Source: an uncultured Paracoccaceae bacterium (GTDB lineage: Bacteria > Pseudomonadota > Alphaproteobacteria > Rhodobacterales > Rhodobacteraceae). From it: 64,000 bases of DNA. The first letter of the stretch is position 1; each line of letters opens with the position of its first letter. The translations under genes were made by a program, and so were the position numbers. Of this stretch, positions 1-10,329 are shown piece after piece. The notes beneath the pieces were generated by a model. It was not told the DNA's origin. It searched no databases and worked only from the letters and a program-made list of their open reading frames with translations. The DNA lies in contig CANMKS010000001.1 of NCBI GenBank assembly GCA_947498645.1, positions 3,175,444 to 3,239,443 on the forward strand. Direction: 5' to 3'.

Positions 1-1213
1 CGGGCGGCGGAAGATCATCCGCCGCGGCTTGTGGTGCGGGCGCTGGTTGCTGATAGGCCGCAACAGCCGGTTGCGCAGGCGTCTCCATCTCTTCAAAGAG
101 GGTGGGTTCTTGTGCAACCGGTGCAGGCGCTTCGGTCTGAGCTGCAAAAGCAGGTGCTTCGACTTCGACTTCTTCCGCAACTTCGGCCACAGGTGCCAAT
201 GGTGCCGCCATAGAGCGGCGTGGTACCGGCGCTTCCATCTCGCGGGTCACGGCATCAATGCCGGTTGCCACGACGGACACGCGCATCTTGCCGTCCATCG
301 CTGTATCGAGTGTCGAGCCCACGATAATATTCGCGTCGCCATCAACCTTTTCACGGATTTTGTTGGCGGCTTCATCAAGTTCGAACAGGGTCAGGTCATA
401 CCCACCGGTGATGTTGATCAGCACACCCTTGGCACCTTCCAGCGAAATCTCATCCAGGAGCGGGTTGGCAATCGCCTTTTCGGCGGCCTGAATGGCGCGG
501 TTTTCACCTTCTGCCTCGCCCGTACCCATCATCGCCTTGCCCATCTCGTCCATCACGGCGCGAACGTCGGCAAAGTCGAGGTTAATCAGGCCAGGACGGA
601 CCATCAGGTCAGTTACGCCTTTAACGCCTTGATAAAGAACGTCATCGGCCAATGCGAAGGCTTCGGTAAAAGTTGTGTTTTCATTGGCCAGACGGAAGAG
701 GTTCTGGTTTGGAATGATGATCAGCGTGTCGACAACTTTCTGAAGCGCTTCAACACCATCCTCGGCTTGCTTCATGCGTTTGGCGCCTTCGAACTGGAAG
801 GGCTTTGTCACAACGCCGACGGTCAGAACACCCAATTCGCGGGCGGCCTGCGCAATGATCGGCGCGGCCCCTGTCCCGGTGCCACCGCCCATACCGGCGG
901 TAATAAAACACATGTGCGCGCCAGCAAGGTGGTCTACGATCTGTTCAATGCTCTCTTCTGCGGCGGCAGCACCAACCGTGGCCCGTGCGCCAGCGCCCAG
1001 ACCTTCGGTGACTTTCAATCCCATCTGGATTTTGGCACCAGCGCGCGACTGTTGCAGCGCCTGCGCGTCTGTGTTGGCGACCACAAATTCGGTGCCGTCA
1101 AGCTCTTGCTCGATCATGTTGTTGACAGCGTTGCCGCCTGCGCCACCAACACCAAACACCGTAATACGTGGTTTCAGCTCTTCATGCCCCGGAAGGGAGA
1201 GATTCAAAGTCAT
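1..1213 (-). CDS. ftsZ: Cell division protein FtsZ (C-terminus beyond window)
   Basis: Tubulin-like GTPase that polymerises into the cytoplasmic Z ring. About 404 N-terminal residues are present and the C-terminal tail lies off the left edge. The tubulin signature GGGTGTG is at residues 109-115, followed by the GTPase and T7-loop regions with the [14 protein letters not shown] segment. After about residue 330 it becomes a low-complexity linker rich in Ala, Pro and Glu, typical of the long alphaproteobacterial FtsZ linker. The start was set at the ATG giving MTLNLSLPG. It is the last gene of the dcw cluster, about 180 bp downstream of ftsA, a gap that could hold its own promoter. Confidence 0.97.
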   Translation of the reverse strand, partial: MTLNLSLPGHEELKPRITVFGVGGAGGNAVNNMIEQELDGTEFVVANTDAQALQQSRAGAKIQMGLKVTEGLGAGARATVGAAAAEESIEQIVDHLAGAHMCFITAGMGGGTGTGAAPIIAQAARELGVLTVGVVTKPFQFEGAKRMKQAEDGVEALQKVVDTLIIIPNQNLFRLANENTTFTEAFALADDVLYQGVKGVTDLMVRPGLINLDFADVRAVMDEMGKAMMGTGEAEGENRAIQAAEKAIANPLLDEISLEGAKGVLINITGGYDLTLFELDEAANKIREKVDGDANIIVGSTLDTAMDGKMRVSVVATGIDAVTREMEAPVPRRSMAAPLAPVAEVAEEVEVEAPAFAAQTEAPAPVAQEPTLFEEMETPAQPAVAAYQQPAPAPQAAADDLPPP

Positions 1214-1391
1214 AACTCGATCCGCCTGTTTTTTGAATTGGCCCGTGCCCCCGGGCGTTTACTGCTTATTAGTCAGCACAATAACCAAGTGATGCCGAAA
1301 GGTCACGACAAAAACACAAAATATCTACCAAATCTGGACAAAATCTGTGCGCTTCCCGCCGGATTTCGGCCAGTAGGCAAGATATTGCGCA

Positions 1392-2726
1392 TTACCAGTT
1401 GTCTTTAAACCATTTTACGGCCCGCTTTAGCGATCTGGCGGGGTAACGGTCGGCAGGAATCTCAAAATCCCACCACTCATCCTGCGGGTTTGCCGCGAAA
1501 AGTGTCAGCCCAACAGCGCTGGAAAATGCCGGGCCAATTGCCGCCTGTGGCAGGCCCTGAACGCGCAACGGCCGGCCCAAACGAACCTGTTGGCCGAGAA
1601 TCTTGCTCGCCAACCCGTCCAGGCCAGGGATCTGGCTGCCTCCACCCGTCAGGACGATCTGTTGACTGGGCAGATGTTCAAAGCCCGCAGCATCCAGACG
1701 CGCGCGCACTTCTTCGAGAATTTCTTCCACGCGGGGGCGCATGATGCCGATCAACTCTGCCCGGCTGACGGTGCGCCGGTCATGTTCCCAATCGCCGGTA
1801 TCACCACCGATTTCGATCATCTCGCGATCGTCCATGCCTGTGGCCATGACGCCGCCGTAAAATGTCTTGATTCGCTCCGCCGTCGCGGCAGGGATCTGCA
1901 AACCCATCGAGATATCCGAGGTGACATGCTCGCCGCCCATGCGCACCGAATCCGCGTAGATCATGTGCTTTTTCATAAAGACGGACAGCCCGGTCGAGCC
2001 GCCCCCCAGATCAATACAGGCCGCGCCCAACTCCTGCTCGTCCTCGACGAGCGTGGACATGCCGGACACATAGGCCGAGGACGCAATCCCGGCGAGTTCC
2101 AGATCGCAGCGCTTGATGCAGTAAAAGATGTTCTGCACCGCCGTCGCATCGACGGTCAGCATATGCATATCGGTGGTCAGCGTATTGCCGATCTGCCCGC
2201 GCGGATCAGCAAGGCCAGAGCGATGATCGAGCGCGAAATTCACCGGCTGTGCGTGCAACACTTCACGATCCATGCCGTAATCAGGCACATCGCAGGATGC
2301 CATCACCTGACTGATATCCTGCTCGGACACCAAACCACCGCTGACGTCCAGTGATCCATCCAGCCCATATGACCGGGGCCGTGCGCCTGACAGGCAGGCA
2401 ATGACGTGATCAACACGCACATTGGCCATTTTCTGTGCGGCCTGAACGGCGGTCCGAATGGCCCGCTCTGTTTCCTGCATCGCGTCGACCTCGCCAAAGC
2501 GCACGCCACGCGACCGGGTTGTGGCCGCGCCAATCACGCGGAACTGCGACTGCCCCGCCATAGAGCCGACACCATCGGTGCTGCGGAACTGCTCGGGGCC
2601 ATCAAAACGCAGGATGAGGCAGGCAATCTTGGATGTGCCCACGTCCAGAATAGCGACAACACCCCGCTGCATCGCGGCCTTGCGCATTTGCCGCATCGTT
2701 CTTTGGCTGTCGTATACGTCGCCCAT
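1392..2726 (-). CDS. ftsA: Cell division protein FtsA
   Basis: Actin-like ATPase that tethers FtsZ filaments to the inner membrane and recruits later divisome proteins. 444 residues, normal for the family. The N-terminal nucleotide-binding segment VAILDVGTSKIACLI (about 24-38), the second phosphate motif CIDLGGGSTG and the late VLTGGGSQIPG motif are visible. It ends with a short basic aromatic tail (RAVKWFKDNW), consistent with a C-terminal membrane-targeting helix. The start overlaps the ftsQ stop by one base (TGATG), so the two are translationally coupled. Confidence 0.97.
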   Translation of the reverse strand: MGDVYDSQRTMRQMRKAAMQRGVVAILDVGTSKIACLILRFDGPEQFRSTDGVGSMAGQSQFRVIGAATTRSRGVRFGEVDAMQETERAIRTAVQAAQKMANVRVDHVIACLSGARPRSYGLDGSLDVSGGLVSEQDISQVMASCDVPDYGMDREVLHAQPVNFALDHRSGLADPRGQIGNTLTTDMHMLTVDATAVQNIFYCIKRCDLELAGIASSAYVSGMSTLVEDEQELGAACIDLGGGSTGLSVFMKKHMIYADSVRMGGEHVTSDISMGLQIPAATAERIKTFYGGVMATGMDDREMIEIGGDTGDWEHDRRTVSRAELIGIMRPRVEEILEEVRARLDAAGFEHLPSQQIVLTGGGSQIPGLDGLASKILGQQVRLGRPLRVQGLPQAAIGPAFSSAVGLTLFAANPQDEWWDFEIPADRYPARSLKRAVKWFKDNW

Positions 2727-3631
2727 CAGTTTCTTGCCCCATCATCATTATCAATTTGAACATTCACACGGCGCAGCGCCGCTGCGGCCTCTTCATTCAT
2801 GCGTAAAGTCGGGCGGCCCACGTTGCGCATATCCACAACAGCCACGTCCCGGTTCAGCATGTCCTGCGCATCATTCAGCGCGATCACCCGGTCCAATGCG
2901 GCCACCGCTGCATCTGAAGGCAGCAGGATGCGCTGATCGCGGTCCAACACCATATCCCAACGCCGCTCGCCCATGCGAACCAGCCCGCGCACCCGGTCCA
3001 GCAACGGCCCCGCCGCGGCAAAAAGTGCCAGTGCCTCGTCAATATGTTCTTCTGCGCCATCACCGGCGATCAGCGGCAGATCCAGCCGATCCGCGCGGAA
3101 CCCGACAACACCCGACTGTACGCCATCCGGATCAATCAGGCGCAAGACAGCATCATCACGCCAGAGCGCCACCGGCACGCGCGGCGTCAGCGCAACATCA
3201 AGTGCCCCCGCCTGCCCTACCCGGACGCTGGCCGACTGGATCGGATCAAGTGCTTCAATCTGCGCACGGATCGCTTCAAGGTCGAGATCGAATGAGGACA
3301 CTGGAAACTCTGACGGCAACAATGGCGCAACCTGTGCGACAATGGCGTAATCCGCCCCTGAAATATTCATCGTCTGCACCATGAATTGCGGGCGCTGCTG
3401 AAAGCTTTGCTTGGTCTCTTCGATGGTCATGGCAAGCTGTGCCCGATTTGCGGGTTTAGAGTACCAAGACCCGGCAATCGTCAGGATCAGGATGATCGGG
3501 ACGCCAATCCGCACACTGGCGCGAAAACCGGGCGTCAGCATCAGCCGCTGATAGCGATAACCCAGCCGCGACGGCGCCGGATCACGTGGTGCGTTGTCTG
3601 TCTTGGGGCGGCGGCGGATCAGCGATCGCAT
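2726..3631 (-). CDS. ftsQ: Cell division protein FtsQ
   Basis: Bitopic divisome protein that links early cytoplasmic and late periplasmic components. 301 residues from the chosen ATG (MRSLIRRRPK). There is a basic cytoplasmic N-terminus, one membrane helix (about residues 43-60), then a POTRA-like region (INISGADY and following) and a beta-rich periplasmic domain. A longer reading starting at 3658 would overlap ddl by 40 bp. The chosen start overlaps it by only 13 bp and gives the usual Arg-rich alphaproteobacterial N-terminus. Confidence 0.93.
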   Translation of the reverse strand: MRSLIRRRPKTDNAPRDPAPSRLGYRYQRLMLTPGFRASVRIGVPIILILTIAGSWYSKPANRAQLAMTIEETKQSFQQRPQFMVQTMNISGADYAIVAQVAPLLPSEFPVSSFDLDLEAIRAQIEALDPIQSASVRVGQAGALDVALTPRVPVALWRDDAVLRLIDPDGVQSGVVGFRADRLDLPLIAGDGAEEHIDEALALFAAAGPLLDRVRGLVRMGERRWDMVLDRDQRILLPSDAAVAALDRVIALNDAQDMLNRDVAVVDMRNVGRPTLRMNEEAAAALRRVNVQIDNDDGARN

Positions 3632-4533
3632 GATGCGTCCTCCACCATCCAGCGACACAGTTCAGGGAATGTGACGCCCACATGCGCTGCCTGTTCAGGG
3701 GTCAACGACGTGGGCGTCATACCGGGCTGGGTATTGGTTTCAAGCAGGATCAAGCCATCAAGGCCGCGTGTTTCATCCCAGCGGAAGTCCGTGCGCGACA
3801 CGCCGCGACACCCCAGGGCCTGATGCGCACGCAAGGCGTATTCCATACAGGCGTCAAAAATCTCTTGCGGCACGTCGGCAGGCAGTTCGTGGCGAGAGCC
3901 ACCCGGCGCATATTTTGCGTGATAATCGTACCAGCCAGCGGTGATGATATCGGTCACAGTCAGGGCGCGGTCACCCATCACCGTGGTGGTCAATTCGCGC
4001 CCAGGCGCGAAAGTTTCGACCATCACCTGTTCCGGCATATCATCGGCCAGCTGCGGCGGGCCGTTTGCATCTTCGTTGACGATGTAGATCCCGACGCTGG
4101 ATCCTTCGTTATAGGGTTTCACCACATAGGGCGGCGGCATCACATGTGCTGCACGCACTGCATCGGCAGAGGCCAGGATGCTTTCCACAACAGGCAGACC
4201 AACTTTGCGATAAACGTCTTTGGTGCGCTGTTTGTCGAGGGTCAGGGCAGAGGCAAGAATGCCAGAGTGCGTGTAAGGGATCCGAAGCCATTCGAGCAGG
4301 CCCTGAATGGCCCCATCCTCGCCCCAGCGCCCGTGCAGCGCGTTGAAGACAACGTCAGGTGCAATCTCTTGCAGACGCGCAGCAACATCGGGGCCTGCAT
4401 CGACCTCGATCACATCACATGCTGCGTCCCGCAAAGCCGCCGCACATTCGCGGCCCGAGCTGAGCGAGACTTCGCGTTCAGCCGATGGGCCGCCCATGAG
4501 GACAACAACTTTCGGGTTTGTCCTGCTCGACAT
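3619..4533 (-). CDS. ddl: D-alanine--D-alanine ligase
   Basis: ATP-grasp enzyme that joins two D-Ala residues to make the dipeptide for the muramyl pentapeptide, in the cytosol. 304 residues, the length of short DdlB enzymes. The N-terminal motif VLMGGPSAEREVSLSSG, the ALHGRWGEDGAIQGLL substrate-binding segment, the PPYVVKPYNEGSSVGIY ATP-grasp segment and the terminal LETNTQPGMT metal-binding motif are all present. It lies between murB and ftsQ and its 3' end overlaps ftsQ. About 80 bp separate it from murB. Confidence 0.96.
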   Translation of the reverse strand: MSSRTNPKVVVLMGGPSAEREVSLSSGRECAAALRDAACDVIEVDAGPDVAARLQEIAPDVVFNALHGRWGEDGAIQGLLEWLRIPYTHSGILASALTLDKQRTKDVYRKVGLPVVESILASADAVRAAHVMPPPYVVKPYNEGSSVGIYIVNEDANGPPQLADDMPEQVMVETFAPGRELTTTVMGDRALTVTDIITAGWYDYHAKYAPGGSRHELPADVPQEIFDACMEYALRAHQALGCRGVSRTDFRWDETRGLDGLILLETNTQPGMTPTSLTPEQAAHVGVTFPELCRWMVEDASCDR

Positions 4534-4613
4534 ACCCTACCGCCTTATTCGCGGGCCTTTTGCGACCCGTCATTCGTTTTGATCCTTGCCTTGGATCGTG
4601 GCCTTTTGGCCCT

Positions 4614-5564
4614 TTATTCTGCGGTATCTTCGTCCTTTCGGACACCAACCCGCATGATTTCCCATTGTAGCTCAATCCCTTGGGAATCGTAAACCTTTTT
4701 CCGCACCTCTTCGCCCAAATCCTCAAGGTCGGCGGCGGTTGCGCCACCTGCATTCGTCAGGAAGTTCGAATGCATGGTATTCATCACCGCTCCGCCCTTG
4801 GTCGCACCACGCATCCCTGCGTTGTCGATTACCTTCCAGGCTTTGAGGTCATGCACATCATCCGCCCGCCCTGTCGAGGAAAAACCAGCCGGATTGCGGA
4901 ACGTCGATCCAGCGGTGCGGTCCTTGGTGGGTTGGGTTTCATCACGTTTGCGCAACTGGTCGTCCATGCGCGCCTTCAGGGTCTCTGGGTCCGCTTTGGG
5001 TGCAACAAATCGCGCCGCGACGATCACCGCCCCTTCGGGCAACTGACTGCTGCGATAGGCTAAATTGAGGTTATCGCGCTCCAGTTCCGCCACTGTACCA
5101 TCGCGCAGAACAACCGTTACCGATTGCAGGACGTCGGCAATATAGGTGCCGTAACAGCCCGCGTTCATGCACACCGCCCCCCCGATTGTGCCGGGGATCG
5201 TGCGCAGGAATGTCAGATCAAAACCCGCATCCGCTGCTTTGCGCGCCACATGCGCATCAAGGGCTGCGGCACCAGCGACGACGCCGCCCTCTTCGACGGA
5301 AATCGTATTAAAGCCACGCCCCAGACGGATCACAACGCCGGGAATGCCGCCGTCACGGACAATCAGGTTGCTGCCGACGCCCATGGGAAACACCGGAACC
5401 GCCGGATCAAGTGCTGCCAGAAATGCAGCAAGGTCATCCACATCAGCCGGTTGAAACAGGACTTCAGCCGGGCCACCAACCCGCAGCCATGTCAGATCAG
5501 CCAGTGCGCGATGCGCGGTCAGTGTGCCGCGCACGGCTGGAAGTTCAGGTAAGTTTTGGTTCAT
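4614..5564 (-). CDS. murB: UDP-N-acetylenolpyruvoylglucosamine reductase
   Basis: FAD- and NADPH-dependent reductase that makes UDP-N-acetylmuramate, the second committed step of peptidoglycan synthesis. 316 residues. FAD-binding segments [12 protein letters not shown] (about 25-36), [12 protein letters not shown] and [18 protein letters not shown] are clear. GSTFRNP supplies the catalytic Ser of type I enzymes, and a late Glu region ([10 protein letters not shown]) completes the active site. Its start lies inside the 3' end of the upstream 95-aa membrane protein gene (20-bp overlap), so the two should be co-translated. Confidence 0.96.
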   Translation of the reverse strand: MNQNLPELPAVRGTLTAHRALADLTWLRVGGPAEVLFQPADVDDLAAFLAALDPAVPVFPMGVGSNLIVRDGGIPGVVIRLGRGFNTISVEEGGVVAGAAALDAHVARKAADAGFDLTFLRTIPGTIGGAVCMNAGCYGTYIADVLQSVTVVLRDGTVAELERDNLNLAYRSSQLPEGAVIVAARFVAPKADPETLKARMDDQLRKRDETQPTKDRTAGSTFRNPAGFSSTGRADDVHDLKAWKVIDNAGMRGATKGGAVMNTMHSNFLTNAGGATAADLEDLGEEVRKKVYDSQGIELQWEIMRVGVRKDEDTAE

Positions 5565-5832
5565 CCCGCTTTGTCCATCCTACGATGCTGCCAATAAGGC
5601 CACCCGCAGCGACAGGGGCGCTGATGCCTATTAGCGCCAGCACATACCCCAAGCCGTCCCACCCGGTCGAGGCCTCAATGCCAAAAAACATCCCCCCAGT
5701 GAAGACAACCCAGATACCAGCCAACCAGCCAAAGCCTTGGCGGTTTCCTGACTTGCCAAACTTGAAACATGTGAACGCCGCGGCCAAGAAAACAACCGCA
5801 GGCACACCGTAGATCAAAAGATACTCTTCCAT
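5545..5832 (-). CDS. Small three-helix membrane protein
   Basis: Function unknown. 95 residues with three predicted membrane helices (about 4-22, 34-52 and 61-84), a Gly-rich last helix and a basic tail ([10 protein letters not shown]). GGAGAG lies just upstream of the ATG. It overlaps murB by 20 bp, and a well-formed promoter with two palindromes precedes it, so it heads a transcription unit that probably continues into murB. No known family was recognised. A role in envelope stress or wall-synthesis control is suggested only by position. Confidence 0.75.
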   Translation of the reverse strand: MEEYLLIYGVPAVVFLAAAFTCFKFGKSGNRQGFGWLAGIWVVFTGGMFFGIEASTGWDGLGYVLALIGISAPVAAGGLIGSIVGWTKRDEPKLT

Positions 5833-5849
5833 TGTGATTCTCTCCGTTT

Positions 5850-5893
5850 ATGAACATTGTTCATATCTATATGCAATTTATGAACAATGTTCA
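5850..5893 (-). promoter_or_regulatory. Promoter with paired palindromic operators before the 95-aa gene and murB
   Basis: Two copies of the dyad TGAACA-N-TGTTCA lie at 5851-5863 and 5881-5893, with centres exactly 30 bp apart (about three helical turns). On the minus strand the rightmost dyad contains a -35 element TTGAAC (5894-5889). A 17-bp spacer leads to a -10 element TATAGA (5871-5866), and the second dyad begins just downstream of the -10. This is the classic layout for a dimeric repressor blocking a promoter. No regulator gene sits next to it, so the cognate protein is unknown. Confidence 0.7.
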
Positions 5894-5917
5894 AGTACCT
5901 TCTCTTTCCTTCCCAAA

Positions 5918-6205
5918 TTAGACCATCCGATCGTCCTGCTTGCGCAGCAGCCACCCCAGAAAGGCACCCGCGGCAGAACCCAGCAATGCCGGCAGAAAGC
6001 CAAGCATCGCCAATGTCATCGCAAAGATGGGATCAATCCCGATAGGCCGCCCGCTGGCAAAGATCAGGATCACCAGGGCGGCACCGATGATTGACCCTAT
6101 TGTCAACGCCAGACCTGACTGCCCTGACCGCACCAACTTGGCGAGCAGCGCAAAGGGCACGCCCGCACAAAGCAGCATCCCCCCGATGATGATCGCCTGT
6201 TCCAC
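5918..6205 (-). CDS. Small membrane protein, unknown function
   Basis: 95 residues, three predicted membrane helices (about 4-22, 29-50 and 60-88) rich in Gly, Ala and Leu, ending in a charged tail (RKQDDRMV). It lies 3 bp from the DUF2484-like gene and reads in the same direction as the mur genes, so it is probably part of the murC transcription unit. It is not obviously related to the neighbouring 95-aa protein beyond size and topology. No family was recognised. Confidence 0.7.
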   Translation of the reverse strand: MEQAIIIGGMLLCAGVPFALLAKLVRSGQSGLALTIGSIIGAALVILIFASGRPIGIDPIFAMTLAMLGFLPALLGSAAGAFLGWLLRKQDDRMV

Positions 6206-6208
6206 TGC

Positions 6209-6472
6209 CTACCTCGTGCGTTTTCCCTTGATCCGCTGCCAAAGAAAGTAAACCGGCCAGCGCAAAATCGAAACACCTGCAATCAGGCCAATAGCGCCGT
6301 ATGTGAAACCATGTTCCCATGTGATCCAGATCAGCAATGGCAACCCGATCACCATCAGGATGTAGGCGCGCCGCCAATGGTTATCGGTTGATGGAAACGC
6401 GGCAAGCACAAAGGCCAGTAGAACCCAAAGCCCAATCAGGATGGCCGGATCAGACAGAAGCGCCAGCATCAC
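6209..6472 (-). CDS. DUF2484-like small membrane protein
   Basis: 87 residues with three hydrophobic segments (about 9-27, 36-50 and 54-75) and a strongly basic C-terminus (WQRIKGKRTR). Small proteins of this type, called DUF2484, recur between murC and murB in Rhodobacteraceae, and the motif-like SILRWPVYFLW tail fits my recollection of that family. Function is unknown; such proteins are sometimes mislabelled as murein ligases because of their neighbours. It starts 3 bp after the murC stop codon. Confidence 0.7.
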   Translation of the reverse strand: MMLALLSDPAILIGLWVLLAFVLAAFPSTDNHWRRAYILMVIGLPLLIWITWEHGFTYGAIGLIAGVSILRWPVYFLWQRIKGKRTR

Positions 6473-6475
6473 AAG

Positions 6476-7894
6476 TTACTTGGTCAGACGTGCGGGCAAT
6501 GCATTGGCCCAGGCGCTGATTGTACCCGCCCCAAGGCAAACAACCATATCACCCGGTTTGGCCTGTTCGCGCACAAGCCGTTCCAGATCATCCTCTGATT
6601 CAACGGTCCGCGCATGACGATGCCCGTGCCGGATCAACCCCGAGACAAGATCAATATGGCTGGCACCCGCAATCGGTTCCTCTCCTGCGGCAAAAACCTG
6701 GGCAATGCCGATGACATCCGCATCATTGAAGCAAGCGCAAAACTCATCAAAGTGATGTGACAGGCGGGTGTACCGGTGCGGCTGATGAACCGCGATGATC
6801 CGCCCGTCGGTTGCTTGCCGTGCTGCCTTGAGGACGGCTGCGATTTCAACCGGGTGGTGGCCATAGTCGTCGATGATGGTCACGCCATCCACCTCGCCCA
6901 CCTTGGTAAAGCGGCGGTTAACGCCTTTGAAACCCTTGAGGGCGGCGCGGATTTCGTCCTTTTTCATCCCCAGATGTCGGGCCACAGCAACAGCCGACAA
7001 TGCGTTTGAGACGTTATGGTCCCCCGGCATCGGCAGTTCGCACCCTTCGATCACGGCATCCTCGGCCTGCAAGGCAATATCAAAATGCGCCACACCTGCC
7101 TTGTAGGTCAGGTTGGTCGCGCGAATGTCTGCCTGGGCATTGAAACCATAGGTCGTCACGCGCCGATCCGTGATCTTGCCCACCAGCGATTGCACGTCCG
7201 GATCATCGGTGCAGCAGACAGCCAGCCCGTAAAACGGGATGTTCGACACGAAATCATAAAATCCCTTGTGCAGCGCCTCTTCGGTGCCCCAATGCTCCAT
7301 ATGTTCGGGGTCAATATTGGTCACAATGGCAATGGTCGCAGGCAAGCGGTTGAAGGTGCCATCGCTTTCGTCCGCCTCGACCACCATCCATTCGCCCTGC
7401 CCCATGCGCGCGTTAGAGCCATAGGCGTGAATGATCCCGCCATTGATCACGGTCGGATCAATGCCGCCTTCGTCCAGCAATGCGGCAACCATTGTTGTTG
7501 TGGTTGTTTTGCCGTGTGTACCGGCGACAGCGACATTTGATTTCAGACGCATCAGCTCGGCCAGCATCTCGGCCCGGCGCACGACAGCCAGACCGCGCGC
7601 ACGCGCCTGGTCCAGCTCAGGGTTGCCGGGTTTGATCGCCGAAGAGATCACGATGACCTCTGCCCCGTCGAGGTTCTCGGCCCGCTGCCCCTCAAAGATA
7701 ATCGCGCCAAGTGATTTCAGGCGGTCCGTGATTTTGGATGCCTTCAGGTCAGAGCCCTGCACCGTATAGCCGTGGTTCAAAAGCACCTCGGCAATGCCCG
7801 ACATACCAATGCCGCCAATGCCCACAAAATGGATCGGGCCCACATCAAGGGGCAGTTTTGTTGCTGCATTCATAACCGGGTTCCCATCCATCAT
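6476..7894 (-). CDS. murC: UDP-N-acetylmuramate--L-alanine ligase
   Basis: ATP-dependent ligase that adds the first amino acid, L-Ala, to UDP-MurNAc. 472 residues. The N-terminal Rossmann motif [16 protein letters not shown] (about 23-38), the ATP-binding P-loop GTHGKTTTT at about 125-133, the central DESDGTF motif and the late HQPHRYTR motif are present. The first ATG overlaps the murG stop (ATGA). A second ATG one codon later and a third at residue 8 are also possible, so the exact start is open by a few residues. Confidence 0.96.
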   Translation of the reverse strand: MMDGNPVMNAATKLPLDVGPIHFVGIGGIGMSGIAEVLLNHGYTVQGSDLKASKITDRLKSLGAIIFEGQRAENLDGAEVIVISSAIKPGNPELDQARARGLAVVRRAEMLAELMRLKSNVAVAGTHGKTTTTTMVAALLDEGGIDPTVINGGIIHAYGSNARMGQGEWMVVEADESDGTFNRLPATIAIVTNIDPEHMEHWGTEEALHKGFYDFVSNIPFYGLAVCCTDDPDVQSLVGKITDRRVTTYGFNAQADIRATNLTYKAGVAHFDIALQAEDAVIEGCELPMPGDHNVSNALSAVAVARHLGMKKDEIRAALKGFKGVNRRFTKVGEVDGVTIIDDYGHHPVEIAAVLKAARQATDGRIIAVHQPHRYTRLSHHFDEFCACFNDADVIGIAQVFAAGEEPIAGASHIDLVSGLIRHGHRHARTVESEDDLERLVREQAKPGDMVVCLGAGTISAWANALPARLTK

Positions 7895-8988
7895 GTCTTG
7901 CCTGCCTCTGCCAGATTTTCAACCATCTGCACAAGGCGCGTCGTCGCGTCGGGTACGCCACAGGCCGTTGCGGCAATGGCCATTTGCAACATGCCCGCCT
8001 CATCCGAAAGCAATGTGGTCAGTTTGACGCGCAATGGCTGCACGTCAAATTCACTCTCCGGCATCAAGACCGCCGCACCCGCCTCGACCAGTTGTCGTGC
8101 ATTCGCTGTCTGCTCATCGCGCACAGCCGCGGCAAAGGGCACCCAGATCGCAGGTCGCCCAATCACACTGACATCGGCCACGGTGGACGCACCAGCGCGT
8201 GAAATCACAAGCTGCGCATCCGCCATCCGGCGCGGCACATCATCAAAAAATGTCTGCACCTCAGCCTGGATCATCTCGTTTTCGTAATATGCGGTGACCC
8301 GCTCCACATCCTCCGGCCGCGCCTGATGGCTCACGCGGATATTGCGGCGAGTGTTTTCGGGTAAGGCTGCAATCGCTGGCGGAACGACATCGGACATGAC
8401 CCGCGCGCCCTGTGATCCACCCATAACCAGCAACGACATCGGGTAATCACCCGGCGGAATATAGGGGGATCCTGCGTGTTCCAGAATTGCCGCCCGCACC
8501 GGGTTGCCGGTATGCGTGCCCTCCACGCCGCCGGGCAATTCGGTGGGCCACGTACCGCAAGCAATCTGGTCAACACGTTTGGCAAACAGTTGGTTCACGC
8601 GGCCCAGAACGCCGTTTTGTTCATGGATCATGCGCGGCACACGCAGCGCCCAGGCCGCTGTCATCGCCGGGATCGCCGGATAACCGCCAAATCCCACCAC
8701 AACTGTTGGACGCTCACGCAGCATCCGCCATTTGGCCGCACCGATGCCACCCAGAATACGAAACGGCACGAGTAGTTTTTGGGCAATCCCACCGCGGGCA
8801 AAGGTGGCGCTTCCGACCACATTCACCTCAACGGCGTCAGGAAAGCCGCCGGTATAGCGTGCGCCACGGGCATCAGTCGACAGACGCACGCGCCAGCCCT
8901 TTTCCAGCATCGCCTCGGCCAGTGCCTGCGCGGGAAACATATGCCCGCCGGTGCCACCAGCGGCGATGATCAGCAGCGGCGCGCTCAT
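7891..8988 (-). CDS. murG: UDP-GlcNAc--lipid I N-acetylglucosaminyltransferase
   Basis: Membrane-associated GT-B glycosyltransferase that converts lipid I into lipid II on the inner face of the cytoplasmic membrane. 365 residues. The N-terminal loop [17 protein letters not shown] (about 8-24), the middle GGSQGAR loop and the donor-binding segment [23 protein letters not shown] match the family. It overlaps ftsW by 4 bp upstream and murC by 4 bp downstream, so ftsW, murG and murC form a tightly coupled block. Confidence 0.96.
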   Translation of the reverse strand: MSAPLLIIAAGGTGGHMFPAQALAEAMLEKGWRVRLSTDARGARYTGGFPDAVEVNVVGSATFARGGIAQKLLVPFRILGGIGAAKWRMLRERPTVVVGFGGYPAIPAMTAAWALRVPRMIHEQNGVLGRVNQLFAKRVDQIACGTWPTELPGGVEGTHTGNPVRAAILEHAGSPYIPPGDYPMSLLVMGGSQGARVMSDVVPPAIAALPENTRRNIRVSHQARPEDVERVTAYYENEMIQAEVQTFFDDVPRRMADAQLVISRAGASTVADVSVIGRPAIWVPFAAAVRDEQTANARQLVEAGAAVLMPESEFDVQPLRVKLTTLLSDEAGMLQMAIAATACGVPDATTRLVQMVENLAEAGKT

Positions 8989-10154
8989 CGGTTGGCCCTG
9001 CGCAAGAAGATATCGCCGATCTCACCCTGTGGACGTGTGCGTGTGAATGCCAAAAGCAAACCCACGGCAATCCCGCTCGCAATCAGGGACGACCCGCCAT
9101 AGGAAACAAAAGGCAGCGTCATGCCCTTTGCAGGCAGCAGACGCACAGCAACACCCATATTGATCATGGCCTGCACGCCAAAAGCACAGACAAGCCCGGT
9201 GCCCGCTAGGCGAATGAAGATGTCACGCTCTTTCATCAGACGCAGCAAGGACCGCACAACAATCACCGTATAAAGGGCGATAATAACCAACACGCAGATC
9301 AGCCCGTATTCCTCGGCCGCCACAGCAATGATGAAATCCGTATGTGCATCAGGCAGCGACCATTTCACCTGCCCCTCACCCACACCAACACCAAAAAACC
9401 CACCTTCGCGGATGGCGTTTGTCGCATAACCAAGCTGCGTATTGGGATCGAGGTCGGGGGAAAGAAAGCCATCAATCCGGCGGGCAAAATGCTCTGAATT
9501 GGAATAGGCGACCGTGCCACCAAGAATGACAAATCCGGCCAGAATGATCAGCAGGGTCATCGGCGCCCCCGCGACGAAATACATCACACCCCATGAAAAC
9601 AGGATCAATGCGGCCTGCCCAAAGTCAGGTTGCATCGCCAGCATCAGCACAATGACCATCGTCAACACAAAGGAATATGTCTTGCCCGGCGGGCCACCAA
9701 TCTGCTGGGACGCAGCCAGCAGCCATGCCGTCATAACAACAAAGCCCGGCTTCAAAAACTCTGAAGGTTGCACCGCCGCAAAGCCCAGCGAGTACCAGCG
9801 TGTCGCCCCTTTGCCAAAATCCGTACCCAGCACAGGCAACATGGCCAAGGCCGCAAAAGCACCCAGAAACCCCAACACGGCCAAACGGCGCACCATCGTA
9901 GGCGACATCATGGACACCACAAACATCACAATCATCGCAACACCGCCAAAGATCGCCTGACGTGTCACATAGTGAAACGGCTCCAGCCCGTTTTTGGCCG
10001 CCAAAGGCGGCGAGGACGCAAGACCCAGCAATAACCCGATCCCGAACAACAGCAGGATGCAGGACATTGTCCATTTATCAATTGTGCGCCACCATCGTGG
10101 CAAAACCGGGTCGCCGGATTGCACCGGGACCGTCCCATAGACCATTTCCGTCAT
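8985..10154 (-). CDS. ftsW: Peptidoglycan glycosyltransferase FtsW
   Basis: SEDS-family polytopic membrane enzyme that polymerises lipid II at the septum with FtsI. 389 residues, about ten hydrophobic segments. Family features include the [22 protein letters not shown] stretch and the C-terminal [19 protein letters not shown] signature. It is the first gene of the ftsW-murG-murC block. Upstream lies a gene on the opposite strand instead of murD, so this half of the dcw cluster must have its own promoter in the 175-bp divergent gap. Confidence 0.95.
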   Translation of the reverse strand: MTEMVYGTVPVQSGDPVLPRWWRTIDKWTMSCILLLFGIGLLLGLASSPPLAAKNGLEPFHYVTRQAIFGGVAMIVMFVVSMMSPTMVRRLAVLGFLGAFAALAMLPVLGTDFGKGATRWYSLGFAAVQPSEFLKPGFVVMTAWLLAASQQIGGPPGKTYSFVLTMVIVLMLAMQPDFGQAALILFSWGVMYFVAGAPMTLLIILAGFVILGGTVAYSNSEHFARRIDGFLSPDLDPNTQLGYATNAIREGGFFGVGVGEGQVKWSLPDAHTDFIIAVAAEEYGLICVLVIIALYTVIVVRSLLRLMKERDIFIRLAGTGLVCAFGVQAMINMGVAVRLLPAKGMTLPFVSYGGSSLIASGIAVGLLLAFTRTRPQGEIGDIFLRRANR

Positions 10155-10329
10155 GGATCACCGCTCACTCTGCCTGTCGCCCGTTTTCCGGGTCTGTGTG
10201 CAGCATAACGCTCTATGCGACACGATTCCACTGAAATCACGGGGCCGCTCACTTTCTATGTCCAATCAAACTTCCGCCGGAGGCATCGGACATTTGAAAT
10301 CCCCCACCACATCCGCCATATGCGCTCCC

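Noticed and set aside
1270..1300. CtrA-like site upstream of ftsZ
   Set aside because: Only CTAA-N7-TAAA is found, with one mismatch in each TTAA half; too weak to call.
29..1408. A 459-codon frame on the plus strand
   Set aside because: It is antisense to ftsZ, whose protein motifs are unmistakable; many similar antisense frames occur because of high GC.
5850..5893. LexA box in front of the 95-aa gene
   Set aside because: The GAAC/GTTC elements are arranged as GAAC-N3-GTTC dyads, not GTTC-N7-GTTC direct repeats as seen before uvrD.
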